From assembly GCF_035984545.1 (NCBI RefSeq), contig NZ_JAXCHP010000001.1:1736001-1800000 (forward strand): 64,000 nt of DNA. Direction: 5' to 3'. Positions within the stretch are counted from its first letter, which is position 1. The number at the start of each line of letters is the position of its first letter. The notes under the pieces are model-generated. The model saw nothing but the letters and a program-made list of their open reading frames with translations, searched no databases and had not been told where the DNA came from. A program made the position numbers and the translations under genes. Below are positions 16,803 to 28,351 of this stretch, piece after piece. Source of the stretch: Cryobacterium sp. GrIS_2_6. GTDB lineage: Bacteria > Actinomycetota > Actinomycetes > Actinomycetales > Microbacteriaceae.

Positions 16803-17350
16803 TGCTCTTCACCCGTGACCCGGCCGGAACGGTGTCCGCGAGCTTCGAATCGGTCGAGCTCGGGCTGCTCCGGCTCGCCGCGAGCCAGCTGATCGAGCTC
16901 CTGCTCGCCGCCGAGACCCATGCCCTCGGGACCAGGGCCGATCCCGCGCTGACACGCCTGCTGCCGGACGCCTACCCCGACGACGCCGAAGCCTCGGCAG
17001 AGTTCCGCCGGTTCACCTCCGGGGATCTCCTCGACGGCAAGCTCGCGAACGCCCGCGTGCTGCTCGCCTCCCTCGGCGAGGAACCCCTCGATGAGATCGC
17101 CGACGAACCGCCGCTGCCCTTTCTGGACGACCGCTTCGAGGTTCCGCCGATGCCGATCGCCCTCGACGACGTCGGCGTGCAGTCCTGGCTGCGCACGCTC
17201 ACCGACCTCCGGCTCACCCTTGCCGAGCGCCTGGAGATCTCCCCCGACGGCGAACAGCACCTCGACGCCGACGAGGCCCCACTGCTCAGCAGCATCTACG
17301 AGTGGCTCGGCATGGTCCAGGAGTCCCTCGTCTACGCGATCGACCGCTAG
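16802..17350 (+). CDS. DUF2017 family protein (AosR-like)
   Basis: A 182-residue, acidic, probably cytoplasmic protein of the DUF2017 family, which is regularly encoded after clpS. The M. tuberculosis member Rv1332 has been described as the redox-sensing regulator AosR. The chain here has no cysteine at all, so a disulfide-based redox switch cannot operate in it. No DNA-binding motif can be recognised by eye. The ATG at 16802 overlaps the clpS stop by one base. The gene converges with the glycosyltransferase gene and the two stops overlap by four bases. Confidence 0.85.
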   Translation: MLFTRDPAGTVSASFESVELGLLRLAASQLIELLLAAETHALGTRADPALTRLLPDAYPDDAEASAEFRRFTSGDLLDGKLANARVLLASLGEEPLDEIADEPPLPFLDDRFEVPPMPIALDDVGVQSWLRTLTDLRLTLAERLEISPDGEQHLDADEAPLLSSIYEWLGMVQESLVYAIDR

Positions 17351-18687
17351 GCGATCGCTACGGGAAGGGCTTCACGCGCGGTCAGCGCCTCGTAGGCCCG
17401 GCGCGGGCCCGCGCCGCCCCGCAGTGAGTCGCTGAGGGCGTCGAGGCGCGCGCGGTCGTCGGCCGGAAGCCCGAGCACCGAGAGGACTGCGGCGCGGAGC
17501 TCGAGGCTCGTCGCGGTGTTGGGCGCGAGCGAGAGCCCGAATCCGCTCGTCTCGACGCCCTCTGCCCCGGCGAACTGGTCGGTGGAGAACGGCAGCACGA
17601 GCAGCGGTACTCCCGCGGTCATCGCCTCGGTCACACTGTTGTTGCCGCCGTGGGTGACTCCGAGGTCCGCGGCGCCGAGCAGGGCGACCTGGGGCAGGAA
17701 GCCGCGCACGAGCCAGGCGTCCGGGACCGGACCGAGCTCGGCGGGGTCCGTCGACCCCGTCGCGAGGGCGACCCTGACGGAGAGGCCGCGGAGGGCATCC
17801 GCCACCCGGGCGAGCACGTCACCGCGCACCGAGAGGAAGCTCCCGAAGCTCACGTAGACGAGGGGACGGTCGTCGCCGGCCGCGACCGCGTCGGCGAGCC
17901 ACGCCTCGACCTCCGCGTCGCGGGCCTCCTCGCGCACCGCGGAGCCGAGGAAGACGTGCTGCGGCAGCAGTGCAGTCCGGGCCGGTGCGTGCAGTTCGAC
18001 CGGATAGTTGAGCATCAGCACGTCGCCGGATTCGGTGAAGGCGTCGCGGCTCGGCTCGGCCGCCGGGTCCAGTTCGAGCAGGGCGGCGTTCCACTGGGCG
18101 GTGAAGTTGTCGCGCACCGCCTCACAGGTGCTGTGAAGCCCGGCGAGGTCGTCCGGCTCCGGCGCGAAGGCGTCGGGCCAGGCGGACGGGAAGCCATAGA
18201 CCTCGGAGCCGACCGGAAGGGCGCTCGGGTGCCCGAGCACGACGTCGGCGTGGCGGATGCCGGCGCTCACGAGCGCGAGTCGGGCGCTGAAGGCCAGGTG
18301 GTCGACGATGATCTGGTCGGGGCGCACCTCGGCGACGATGCGCTGCACCTCCCTGGCGGTCAAGACCGGGTTCCAGAGCAGGTCGTTGCTGCGTGCCTCC
18401 GCCTGGAACTGCAGCGTCGGCACGAGGCCGAGCCTGGTCGCGGCGAAGAAGCCGCGGAGGGCGTCGTCCTCACCGCTCGGCTGCTGTTCCGCCCGGATGG
18501 TGCCGGGGTTCGAACCGCGGCCGAGCTGCAGGTTCACCCGTTCGAAGCCGAACTCGGCGACGATTCCGGCCGTCGCGGGGCCGCTCGCGACGACGACCCG
18601 TTCCCCGGCGGCCTGCCAGGCTGTGCCGAGGGTCGCGAGCGGGAACAGGTGCGAGGCGTAGTCGGGGCTGATGATCAGCAGGGTCAT
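17347..18687 (-). CDS. GT1-family (UGT-type) glycosyltransferase
   Basis: A 446-residue GT-B fold glycosyltransferase. The C-terminal donor site has VYVSFGSFLS, then GFLPQVALLGAADLGVTHGG and AMTAGVPLLVLPFSTDQFAGA, the UGT/macrolide-transferase signature. The N-terminal acceptor half (about residues 1-230) has the Rossmann start MTLLIISPDYASHLFPLATLG. Acceptors of this family are usually lipids, carotenoids or natural products. The ATG at 18687 overlaps the stop of the upstream HEAT-glycosyltransferase gene by four bases, so the two enzymes probably act in one pathway. No signal peptide is visible; cytoplasmic or membrane-associated. Confidence 0.87.
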   Translation of the reverse strand: MTLLIISPDYASHLFPLATLGTAWQAAGERVVVASGPATAGIVAEFGFERVNLQLGRGSNPGTIRAEQQPSGEDDALRGFFAATRLGLVPTLQFQAEARSNDLLWNPVLTAREVQRIVAEVRPDQIIVDHLAFSARLALVSAGIRHADVVLGHPSALPVGSEVYGFPSAWPDAFAPEPDDLAGLHSTCEAVRDNFTAQWNAALLELDPAAEPSRDAFTESGDVLMLNYPVELHAPARTALLPQHVFLGSAVREEARDAEVEAWLADAVAAGDDRPLVYVSFGSFLSVRGDVLARVADALRGLSVRVALATGSTDPAELGPVPDAWLVRGFLPQVALLGAADLGVTHGGNNSVTEAMTAGVPLLVLPFSTDQFAGAEGVETSGFGLSLAPNTATSLELRAAVLSVLGLPADDRARLDALSDSLRGGAGPRRAYEALTAREALPVAIA

Positions 18688-21068
18688 GAGGCGCTCAGCG
18701 TCCAGGTTGAAGCCAGTCCCCGGCCGTAGCCGTTCGCGGCATCCGCCCTGAGGCGCTCGTGCGCTTCGGCGACGTCGCGGTACACCCCGGAAAGGGTCGC
18801 GGCCATCGCCTGGATCGTGAACGAGCCGGAGACCATGGCCATGGCGCGCTCGGCGAATTCGGGGCCGAAGGGGCCGGCCGCGAGTTCGAGGGCCTCGCGC
18901 ACCCCGGCGCCGAGGCCGGCCGGGTCCCCGGTGTCGACCAGGAACCCGGTCACGCCCTGTTCGACGTATGTGGCCGGTCCCCCGCCGTTCGGGGCGACCA
19001 CGGTGAGGCCTGCGGCCATCGCCTCGAGCAGTGCGATGCCGAATTCCTCCTTCATGCTCGCGCAGACATACACGCCGTTCGCCGCGGCGAGACCGGTGCG
19101 GCCGAGGCGGGTGGCGGCGAGCCAGCGGGCGACGGTGTCGTTGGAGCGGTGCCCGGCAAGCAGCAGCCCCGCAGAGGCCGCGTCGCCGCGCGGCACGGCG
19201 GCGTGGATCCTGTCGAGCTGGCCGGCCTCGTCCGGAGTGGGATCCTCGAGGTCGCCTCCGACGATCAGGAGGTTGCAGGCGGCATGGAGCGCCGGGTCGG
19301 CCGCCCAGGCTTCGACGAGGGCCGCCATGCCCTTGACCCGGTGCAGCCGGCCGACGGTGATCGCGAGCGGCAGTGCGCGGCGCTCCGGCGGGAGGGTTGC
19401 GAGGAGCTCGTCGAGCTGGCCGAGGGAGAGAGCGCCCTCGACGCTCATCTGGGCCGGAACCACGGACGCGGGCGGGGCAGCCACCACGGGCTCGGCAAAC
19501 GCTGCGGCCACGACATCCGCGACCGGCGTGCCCTCGCTCGCCCCGGCGTCGACGAGCGAAGCCTCGATCACGCCGATGTCGATGCCCTCGGCGACGATCG
19601 AGTGCCGTTCCGGGTGCTGCGTCACGTCGATGCCGACGAGCTCGCGCAGGTCACGCTCGAGGTCGGGCCGGGGGAAGAGCACCGTGTGGGCGGCATCCGC
19701 TGCGAGGCGCTGCACGAGCCGGACGCGGAACCAGAAGTGATCGGCGGCATCGGCCGTGCCGAAGGTCGCGCGGGTGAGGGCACCGACGGACTCGAGCGAG
19801 CGGATGAGGCTGTGCGGGTCCGGCGCGACGGTGAACATGACCGGGATGTCGAGTTCCCTGGCGACCGTCGAAGCGGCGAGGGTGCCCACGTCCGCCATCC
19901 GCAGGTGGATCGCGTCGACCGGCCCCGCGGCGCGGAGCACCCGGCGGATGCCACGCTGGGTCGCGATCCGGCGGGACCAGGCATCGGCGGAGGCGACGGG
20001 CTCGCCGAGGAAGGGAACCGTCGCAAAGGCGTGGCCGGACAGGGTCGACGCCACCTCGGGCAGGCAGTCGAGCGCGGAGGCGAAGCCGCCGCGGGAGAGG
20101 GTCAGCACCCGTCCGACATCGCCGGCACCAGTCCCGGCACCGCTGCCGGACTGGCCGGCGACGAGCGCGTCTCCGAGCCGGACCAGCAGGGTCGCGATGC
20201 CGCCGTTGTCGCCGGCGCCGACTCTGGTCAGCGCGCCGTCGATGTCGGCGTGCAGGAAGAGCTGGGCGACGGTCGTTCCACTGCTCCACGGTGCCCGCGG
20301 GTAGCGCGGCACGGTCAGGTCGATCACGGCGAGCCTGGCCACCTCGGCGAGGACCCCGCTGCCTGCGGCCAGCCCGGTGACGATTCGGAGGCCGGTGTCG
20401 GTGGAACCGATCCCGGTTCCGATCCCGGTTCCCATACCCGCGCCGGCGCCCGAGAGGGAGCCGGGCCCGGCATCGGCGAGGCCCCGGTCGCCGATCGCGG
20501 CGATCGCGGCAGCCCGCACCTCTGTCGCCTCGGCCGGGTCGACGGCGACGCGGAACAGCATGCGTTCGGGAACACGCCCCGAGATCTGGCCGATGGTTTC
20601 GACCAGGCGGGCACGGGCGCCCGGCTCTGTGACGCCCAGCAGGGCGCCCTCGACGGCGAGGGCGACAGGGGCCGCGACGGCCGCGCTCCATTGCTCGAGG
20701 GTGCGCTGGGCGATCATCCCGGCGAAACCGCCGTCGATGACCATCCCAAGCAGGGGTGCGACCGCGTCGAAGCGGGGCAGGCGGGCGCCGAACCCCCAGG
20801 CCGCGTGCTCCCGGAGGAAGAGCTGCTCGTGCCCGAGGAGGGAGACGAGGACCTCGTCCGCCGTCTCGTCGAAGACCTGGGCGAGGGCGTGCACCGCGGC
20901 GATCGCGGTGACCTGGTCAGTCGGATCGACGGCGGCCTCGGCGAGCAGGCGCACGGCCCGGCTACCGCCGTCCCGGCTCGCTGCAACGGTGAGGTCGTCG
21001 GCGGCCATGATCGTGGCGAGGATCGAGTCCGCGCTCCGGAGCGAATCCAGTGTGCTCTGCGTTCCCAT
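18684..21068 (-). CDS. HEAT-repeat-like domain fused to a GT4 glycosyltransferase
   Basis: A 794-residue protein. Residues about 1-330 are Ala/Leu-rich helical repeats resembling HEAT/PBS units (LLGHEQLFLREHAAWGFGAR, TEVRAAAIAAIGDRGL), broken by a Gly-rich insert GAGAGMGTGIGTGIG. Residues about 350-790 are a GT-B glycosyltransferase with VGRLHRVKGM, a donor-binding EEFGIALLEAMAAGL and PNGGGPATYVEQGVTGFLV. The ATG at 21068 follows AGGGAG; the frame continues upstream without a start signal. The gene is coupled to the GT1 enzyme downstream and divergent from the formate dehydrogenase-like gene. The N-terminal part may bind a protein partner or regulate activity; the acceptor is unknown. Confidence 0.82.
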   Translation of the reverse strand: MGTQSTLDSLRSADSILATIMAADDLTVAASRDGGSRAVRLLAEAAVDPTDQVTAIAAVHALAQVFDETADEVLVSLLGHEQLFLREHAAWGFGARLPRFDAVAPLLGMVIDGGFAGMIAQRTLEQWSAAVAAPVALAVEGALLGVTEPGARARLVETIGQISGRVPERMLFRVAVDPAEATEVRAAAIAAIGDRGLADAGPGSLSGAGAGMGTGIGTGIGSTDTGLRIVTGLAAGSGVLAEVARLAVIDLTVPRYPRAPWSSGTTVAQLFLHADIDGALTRVGAGDNGGIATLLVRLGDALVAGQSGSGAGTGAGDVGRVLTLSRGGFASALDCLPEVASTLSGHAFATVPFLGEPVASADAWSRRIATQRGIRRVLRAAGPVDAIHLRMADVGTLAASTVARELDIPVMFTVAPDPHSLIRSLESVGALTRATFGTADAADHFWFRVRLVQRLAADAAHTVLFPRPDLERDLRELVGIDVTQHPERHSIVAEGIDIGVIEASLVDAGASEGTPVADVVAAAFAEPVVAAPPASVVPAQMSVEGALSLGQLDELLATLPPERRALPLAITVGRLHRVKGMAALVEAWAADPALHAACNLLIVGGDLEDPTPDEAGQLDRIHAAVPRGDAASAGLLLAGHRSNDTVARWLAATRLGRTGLAAANGVYVCASMKEEFGIALLEAMAAGLTVVAPNGGGPATYVEQGVTGFLVDTGDPAGLGAGVREALELAAGPFGPEFAERAMAMVSGSFTIQAMAATLSGVYRDVAEAHERLRADAANGYGRGLASTWTLSAS

Positions 21069-21283
21069 GGTCGAACTCCCTGTCTGCCGGCGATGCCGCG
21101 GCTGGTGTCGGCCGGTGGGCCGAGAATGGCCCGGTGGGCCGGGACAAACACCCCGTGTCGATTCAACGCCACTTTCCCGGTTCGCGCGCCCTCCCGGGCT
21201 GGGAATCACCCGAGAGGACGCATCGCCGTTCTCAGACCCTGCGGCGGCGGCCGTTGTGCCGGTACGCAGTCACAAGGAGCATC

Positions 21284-23602
<2,319 letters not shown>

Positions 23603-23612
23603 CGCCATCCGT

Positions 23613-24506
23613 TCAGGGGCGCGCGGGCACCTGCTCGGGTGCCGGCGTGATGGGGGCAGCGGATGCCGGCGGCTCGCCGCTGGGGATCCGCTCGGCGCCC
23701 GCGTAGATCACCATCGAGTCGCCGCGGAGGAAGCCGACCAAGGTCATGCCCACCTCGGTGGCAAGTTCCGCGGCGAGCGAGGACGGCGCAGAGACCGCGG
23801 CCAGCACCGGGATGCCGGCCATCGCGGCCTTCTGGACGAGTTCGAAACTCGCCCGCCCGGAGACCTGGAGCACAGTTCCACGAAGCGGCAGCCGGTCCTC
23901 CTTGACCGCCCAGCCGATCACTTTGTCGACGGCGTTGTGGCGCCCGACGTCCTCGCGCAGCACGAGCAGTTCCCCGGTGGCGGCGTCGAAGAGTCCGGCG
24001 GCGTGCAGGCCGCCGGTCTTCTCGAAGACCCGCTGGCCGGCCCGGAGCACGTCCGGGAATGTGGTGAGGCGTTCGGCGTCGAGGAGGACGGGATCGTCTG
24101 AGACGGTGAAGACCGACCGGGTGCGCACGGCGTCGATGTTCGCCTTGCCGCAGAGCCCGCACGCGCTGGTGGTGAGGAAATTCCGCTCGAGGCTCGGGTC
24201 GGGGACGGCGACGCCCGGCGCAAGGCTCACGTCGAGAACGTTGTAGGTGTTCTCTCCGTCCACGGTGGCGCCGGCGCAGTAGCGCGCCGCGAAGAAATGC
24301 TCGCCGCGGCTGATCACGCCCTCGGACACCAGAAAGCCCGCGGCCAGGTCATAGTCGTTGCCGGGCGTGCGCATCGTGACCGCGAGCGAGGTGCCGTTCA
24401 CACGGATCTCGAGCGGTTCCTCGACGGCGAGCACGTCTTCCCTGGTGGTCCTCAGACCGCCGACGGTGAGCCGGACGACCTTTCGTCGTGCCGTGATTCG
24501 TGTCAT
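23613..24506 (-). CDS. fdhD: Formate dehydrogenase accessory sulfurtransferase FdhD
   Basis: A 297-residue sulfurtransferase that delivers sulfur to the molybdenum cofactor of formate dehydrogenase. The redox-active pair is in [16 protein letters not shown]. Family motifs are [39 protein letters not shown] and [20 protein letters not shown]. The ATG at 24506 is nine bases after the stop of moaA, so the genes are cotranscribed. It converges with the dehydrogenase gene it serves, with only 10 bases between the stops. Confidence 0.95.
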   Translation of the reverse strand: MTRITARRKVVRLTVGGLRTTREDVLAVEEPLEIRVNGTSLAVTMRTPGNDYDLAAGFLVSEGVISRGEHFFAARYCAGATVDGENTYNVLDVSLAPGVAVPDPSLERNFLTTSACGLCGKANIDAVRTRSVFTVSDDPVLLDAERLTTFPDVLRAGQRVFEKTGGLHAAGLFDAATGELLVLREDVGRHNAVDKVIGWAVKEDRLPLRGTVLQVSGRASFELVQKAAMAGIPVLAAVSAPSSLAAELATEVGMTLVGFLRGDSMVIYAGAERIPSGEPPASAAPITPAPEQVPARP

Positions 24507-24515
24507 TGTTCCTGG

Positions 24516-25562
24516 TCACCCTCCGATGTACGACATCTCTATCTTTTTCTTACCGGATGCCCGAAGTTCGCTCGTTTTCGCGCTCCGCAGGTCCGAATAC
24601 CGGTCGGTCCGCTCTCGCCAGATCGTGGCCATGGCGGCGGAGAGGTCGTCGTCCGTTGCGCCGCCGCGCAGGAGCGCGCGCAGGTCGTGGCCCTCCGTCG
24701 CGAACAGGCAGGTGAAGAGCTTGCCGTCGGTCGACACCCGGGCGCGGGAGCAGGTCGAGCAGAACGACTGGGTGACGCTCGAGATCACGCCGATCTCGCC
24801 GCTGCCGTCGCGGTAGCGCCAGCGTCTAGAGGTCTCCCCGGTGTAGTTCGGGGCGATCTCGTCGAGCGGCAGCTCGGCGTTGATCCGCGCGATCACCTCG
24901 CGGGACGGCACGACGGCGCCCATCTCCCAGCCGTTGCTCGAGCCGACGTCCATGAACTCGATGAAGCGGAGGATGACCGGCGTGCCCTGGAAGTGCCGGG
25001 CCATCGAGAGGATGTCGCCGTCGTTCTGGCCGCGCTTGACGACCATGTTGATCTTGACCGGGCCGAGGCCGACGGCCGCGGCCACGTCGATGCCGTGCAG
25101 GACCTTCGCGACAGGGAAGTTCACATCGTTCATGGCCCGGAAGGTCGCGTCGTCGAGGGAATCCAGGGACACCGTGACCCGGTTGAGCCCGGCGTCCTTG
25201 AGGGCCTGCGCCTTGACCGCGAGCGCGGAACCGTTCGTGGTGAGAGCGATGTCGATGGGACGGCCGTCGGGTGTGCGGAGGGCGGCAAGCTGCGCGACGA
25301 GGTCTTCGAGGCCGCGGCGGAGCAGCGGTTCGCCGCCGGTGAGCCGGATCTTCTCGACCCCGTGAGCGACGCTCACCCGAGCGAGCCGGGTGATCTCCTC
25401 GAACGTGAGTAGTTCATCGCGTTCCATGAACGCGAAGTCGCGGCCGAAGACCTCCTTGGGCATGCAGTACACGCAGCGGAAGTTGCAGCGGTCCGTGACC
25501 GAGATGCGCAGGTCGTGCAGCGGGCGACCCAGGGTGTCCGCGAGTCTCGGTGTTCCGGTCAT
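24516..25562 (-). CDS. moaA: GTP 3',8-cyclase MoaA
   Basis: Radical SAM enzyme for the first step of molybdenum cofactor synthesis, 348 residues. The N-terminal cluster motif is in [14 protein letters not shown]; the C-terminal second cluster lies in [21 protein letters not shown] read as Cys-x2-Cys-x13-Cys. The chain ends in the conserved GG that is needed for activity. The ATG at 25562 has GGAG four bases upstream; a GTG at 25571 is the alternative. Cotranscribed with fdhD. The other cofactor genes lie between 27087 and 33279. Confidence 0.95.
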   Translation of the reverse strand: MTGTPRLADTLGRPLHDLRISVTDRCNFRCVYCMPKEVFGRDFAFMERDELLTFEEITRLARVSVAHGVEKIRLTGGEPLLRRGLEDLVAQLAALRTPDGRPIDIALTTNGSALAVKAQALKDAGLNRVTVSLDSLDDATFRAMNDVNFPVAKVLHGIDVAAAVGLGPVKINMVVKRGQNDGDILSMARHFQGTPVILRFIEFMDVGSSNGWEMGAVVPSREVIARINAELPLDEIAPNYTGETSRRWRYRDGSGEIGVISSVTQSFCSTCSRARVSTDGKLFTCLFATEGHDLRALLRGGATDDDLSAAMATIWRERTDRYSDLRSAKTSELRASGKKKIEMSYIGG

Positions 25563-25603
25563 ACGCTCCACCCTAATCTTCCGTCAAGGGCACCCCGGGA
25601 CAG

Positions 25604-25638
25604 GGATGCCCGGCCAGGGTGACCCTGGCCGGGCATCC
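25604..25638 (-). terminator. Hairpin terminator after the formaldehyde dehydrogenase gene
   Basis: Perfect 16-bp inverted repeat GGATGCCCGGCCAGGG / CCCTGGCCGGGCATCC with a TGA loop, 18 bases after the dehydrogenase stop. No T run. It separates that gene from moaA on the same strand. Confidence 0.75.
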
Positions 25639-25655
25639 GCTCGGAATGGCCGCTA

Positions 25656-26870
25656 TTACTTGACGTAACCGTTCGGGTTGAGCACATATTTCACGCTCTT
25701 GCCGGCGTCGAACTCGGCGTAGCCGCGCGGCGCGTCCTCGAGGCTGATCGCCTGGGCGTTGACGGCCTTCGCGATCTGCACCTTGTCGTGCAGGATCGCC
25801 ATCATGAGCTTGCGGTTGTACTTCATCACCGGGCACTGGCCCGTGGCGAAGGACAACGACTTCGCCCAGCCGAGCCCCAGCCGGATCGAGAGCGACCCGA
25901 CCTTCGCCGCCTCGTCGACCCCGCCAGGGTCACCCGTGACGTAGAGCCCAGGGATGCCGAGCGCGCCGCCGGCTGCGGTGATGGTCATGAGCGAGTTGAG
26001 CACCGTCGCCGGCCGCTCCTCCCCCGCCGCCTGGCCGTGCCCGCGGGCCTCGAACCCGACCGCGTCAACGGCGCAGTCGACCTCGGGGACGCCGAGGATC
26101 TGCTCGATCTGGTCCTGCGGGTCGCCCTTGCGCAGGTCGACCGTCTCGCAGCCGAAGCTGCGGGCCTGGGCCAGCCGCTCCTCGTTGAGGTCGCCGACGA
26201 TGACTGCGGCCGCTCCGAGCAGGTGCGAGGATGCCGCCGCCGCGAGGCCGACCGGTCCTGCTCCTGCGACGTAGACCGTCGACCCGACTCCGACGTTGGC
26301 GCTCACCGCCCCGTGGAACCCGGTGGGGAAGATGTCGGAGAGCATGGTCAGGTCCATGATCTTCGCGAGGGCCTGGTCCCGGTCCGGGAACTTCAGGAGG
26401 TTCCAGTCGGCGTACGGCACGAGAACGTACTCGGCCTGGCCGCCGACCCAGCCGCCCATGTCGACATAGCCGTATGCGCTGCCGGGGCGATCGGGGTTGA
26501 CGTTCAAGCAGATTCCGGTCTTGCGCTCCTTGCAGTTGCGACAGCGACCGCAGGAGATGTTGAACGGGACCGACACGATGTCGCCAACCTTGATGAACTC
26601 GACATCGGGGCCGGTTTCGACGACCTCGCCGGTGATCTCGTGCCCGAGCACGAGGTCGGCAGGGGCTGTCGTGCGCCCGCGGACCATGTGCTGGTCCGAG
26701 CCGCAGATGTTGGTGCTGACCGTGCGGAGGATGGCCCCGTGCGGCACCTTCCGGCCGACGTTGGCCGGGTTGACGCCGGGCCCGTCCTTCAGTTCGAAGG
26801 TGGGGTAGTCGATGTCGATGACCTCGACGTGCCCCGGGCTCTTGTAGGCAACTGCTCTGTTCCCTGTCAT
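25656..26870 (-). CDS. fdhA: Glutathione-independent formaldehyde dehydrogenase (zinc, NAD-linked)
   Basis: A 404-residue zinc alcohol dehydrogenase family enzyme of the Pseudomonas-type formaldehyde dehydrogenase group, oxidising formaldehyde to formate with tightly bound NAD. Catalytic zinc site: NICGSDQHMVRGRT and LGHEITGEVVETG. Structural zinc site: four Cys in SCGRCRNCKERKTGICLNV. Nucleotide binding: VYVAGAGPVGLAAAASSHLLG. GYVDMGGWVGGQAEYVLVPYAD is typical of this group. The ATG at 26870 follows AGGAAGG. The formate produced could be used by the molybdoenzyme at 21284, suggesting a formaldehyde detoxification module. It has its own terminator and is divergent from the moeZ-like gene. Confidence 0.9.
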   Translation of the reverse strand: MTGNRAVAYKSPGHVEVIDIDYPTFELKDGPGVNPANVGRKVPHGAILRTVSTNICGSDQHMVRGRTTAPADLVLGHEITGEVVETGPDVEFIKVGDIVSVPFNISCGRCRNCKERKTGICLNVNPDRPGSAYGYVDMGGWVGGQAEYVLVPYADWNLLKFPDRDQALAKIMDLTMLSDIFPTGFHGAVSANVGVGSTVYVAGAGPVGLAAAASSHLLGAAAVIVGDLNEERLAQARSFGCETVDLRKGDPQDQIEQILGVPEVDCAVDAVGFEARGHGQAAGEERPATVLNSLMTITAAGGALGIPGLYVTGDPGGVDEAAKVGSLSIRLGLGWAKSLSFATGQCPVMKYNRKLMMAILHDKVQIAKAVNAQAISLEDAPRGYAEFDAGKSVKYVLNPNGYVK

Positions 26871-27086
26871 TACATACCTTCCTAGGTTCTGCGTTGTGAT
26901 CCTCTGTGCACGGCCGTTTCGATCGTGCGAGATTGCAGTGGTGCTAGTTGGTGCGCTGTGGGGTGACGCTTACTCGGTGGTGCCGTCTTCGACGAAACAC
27001 CCATCGGCTGGGGATATCAAGGGGGTTGCCGAGACTCTGGGCGGATGCGGATGCGCGGGCCGCCGGGAGCGCCTAGCGTAAGGGGC

Positions 27087-28349
27087 ATGGCCCTTCCTCC
27101 CCTTGTCGAACCCGTTGCCCGGCTCACCCCGGCCGAATCCGTGCGCACCGCCCGTCAACGCCGCCTGCCGCAGCTCGACGAGCTCGGCCAGCGTCGCCTG
27201 GCGAACACGAAGGTGCTCGTGCTCGGCGCGGGCGGCCTCGGCTCCCCCGCCCTGCTCTACCTGGCGGCGGCTGGAATCGGCACGATCGGCATCGTCGACG
27301 GCGACGACGTCGAGCCGAGCAACCTGCAACGCCAGATCGTGCACGGCCAGGCGGATGTCGGCAGGCCGAAGGTCGTGAGCGCCGCGGAGTCCATCGCGGC
27401 CATCGCCCCGGCGACCGTCGTCGTCCAGCACGCCGAGCGGCTCGACCACGGCAACGCCCGCGCGCTCATCTCCGGGTACGACGTCGTGATCGACGGCACC
27501 GACAACTTCCCGACCCGGTTCCTCGCGAACGACGTCTGCGCCGAACTCGGGAAGCCGCTCGTCTGGGCATCCGTGCTGCGCTTCGACGCCCAGCTCTCGG
27601 TGTTCTGGGCCACCCCGCCCGCGGGGAGCGGCGTCGCGGGCGTGCAGCTGCGAGACCTGTTCCCGAATCCGCCCGCGGAGGGCGAAGTGCCCAGCTGCGC
27701 GGAGGCCGGCGTGCTCGGCGCCCTGTGCGGCCAGGTCGGTTCGCTGATGGCGACGGAAGCGATCAAGCTCGTCGCCGGCATCGGCGCACCCTTGATCGGG
27801 CGGGTGCTCGTGATCGACGCCCTCTCCGGGCGGTTCACCGAGGTGCCGCTCGTCGGTGGAGACGCGGAAGGGCACGCCCGGGCCGCCAGGGAGGCCGCCG
27901 CGACCGGCTCCGTTACGGCGAGCGTGCCCGCACGCGTGCCCACCTGGCCGACACTGTCCGCGGCCGAGCTCGTCTCCCGTCTTGTCGCGCGCGCGAACGG
28001 CACGGACGACTTCATCGTCCTCGACGTGCGCGAGCCGGGAGAGCACGCCGAGAGCGCCGTCCCCGGCTCGCTGCTGCTCCCCCTCGACCGGCTGCGCAGC
28101 CCGGAGGGCCTGGCGTCACTCCCTCGCGACGTGCCACTCGTTCTGCACTGCGCGCAGGGGCCGCGCGCCCTGAGCGCCGCCGCAGCGCTCGCTGCGGACG
28201 GCTTCACCGACCTGACCCTGCTTGAGGGCGGGATCATCGCCTGGGACGCCGCCGTCGCCGACGGCGGAGCTCCCGGTTTCGGCCAGAAGTGGTCTACCCA
28301 GTGGTCGGGGACCTGGTCCCCCGAATGGTCCGTCGAAGCGCGGAGCTGA
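27087..28349 (+). CDS. MoeZ/MoeB-like adenylyltransferase with rhodanese domain
   Basis: A 420-residue E1-like protein that adenylates the C-terminal GG of MoaD-type sulfur carriers and transfers sulfur to it. Residues about 25-260 are the ThiF/MoeB fold: VLVLGAGGLGSPALLYLAAAG, DGDDVEPSNLQRQIVHG and the Cys-containing PSCAEAGVLGALCGQVGS. Residues about 290-395 are a rhodanese domain with catalytic Cys in VLHCAQGPRA. No CxxC zinc motif is seen. The C-terminus carries four W-S repeats (WSTQWSGTWSPEWS). First gene of the plus-strand cofactor operon; moeA begins two bases after its stop, and the partner carrier moaD is five genes on. Confidence 0.9.
   Translation: MALPPLVEPVARLTPAESVRTARQRRLPQLDELGQRRLANTKVLVLGAGGLGSPALLYLAAAGIGTIGIVDGDDVEPSNLQRQIVHGQADVGRPKVVSAAESIAAIAPATVVVQHAERLDHGNARALISGYDVVIDGTDNFPTRFLANDVCAELGKPLVWASVLRFDAQLSVFWATPPAGSGVAGVQLRDLFPNPPAEGEVPSCAEAGVLGALCGQVGSLMATEAIKLVAGIGAPLIGRVLVIDALSGRFTEVPLVGGDAEGHARAAREAAATGSVTASVPARVPTWPTLSAAELVSRLVARANGTDDFIVLDVREPGEHAESAVPGSLLLPLDRLRSPEGLASLPRDVPLVLHCAQGPRALSAAAALAADGFTDLTLLEGGIIAWDAAVADGGAPGFGQKWSTQWSGTWSPEWSVEARS
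28290..28337 (+). repeat. Four 12-bp tandem repeats at the moeZ/B 3' end
   Basis: Four 12-bp units starting TGGTC, at 28290, 28302, 28314 and 28326, encode W-S-x-x four times. The array ends 12 bases before the stop. Its position at the extreme C-terminus matches other repeats in this window. Confidence 0.8.
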
Positions 28350-28351
28350 CC

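Noticed and set aside
26871..27086. Possible molybdenum cofactor riboswitch before moeZ/B
   Set aside because: No conserved stem pattern could be recognised by eye in this 216-base divergent region.
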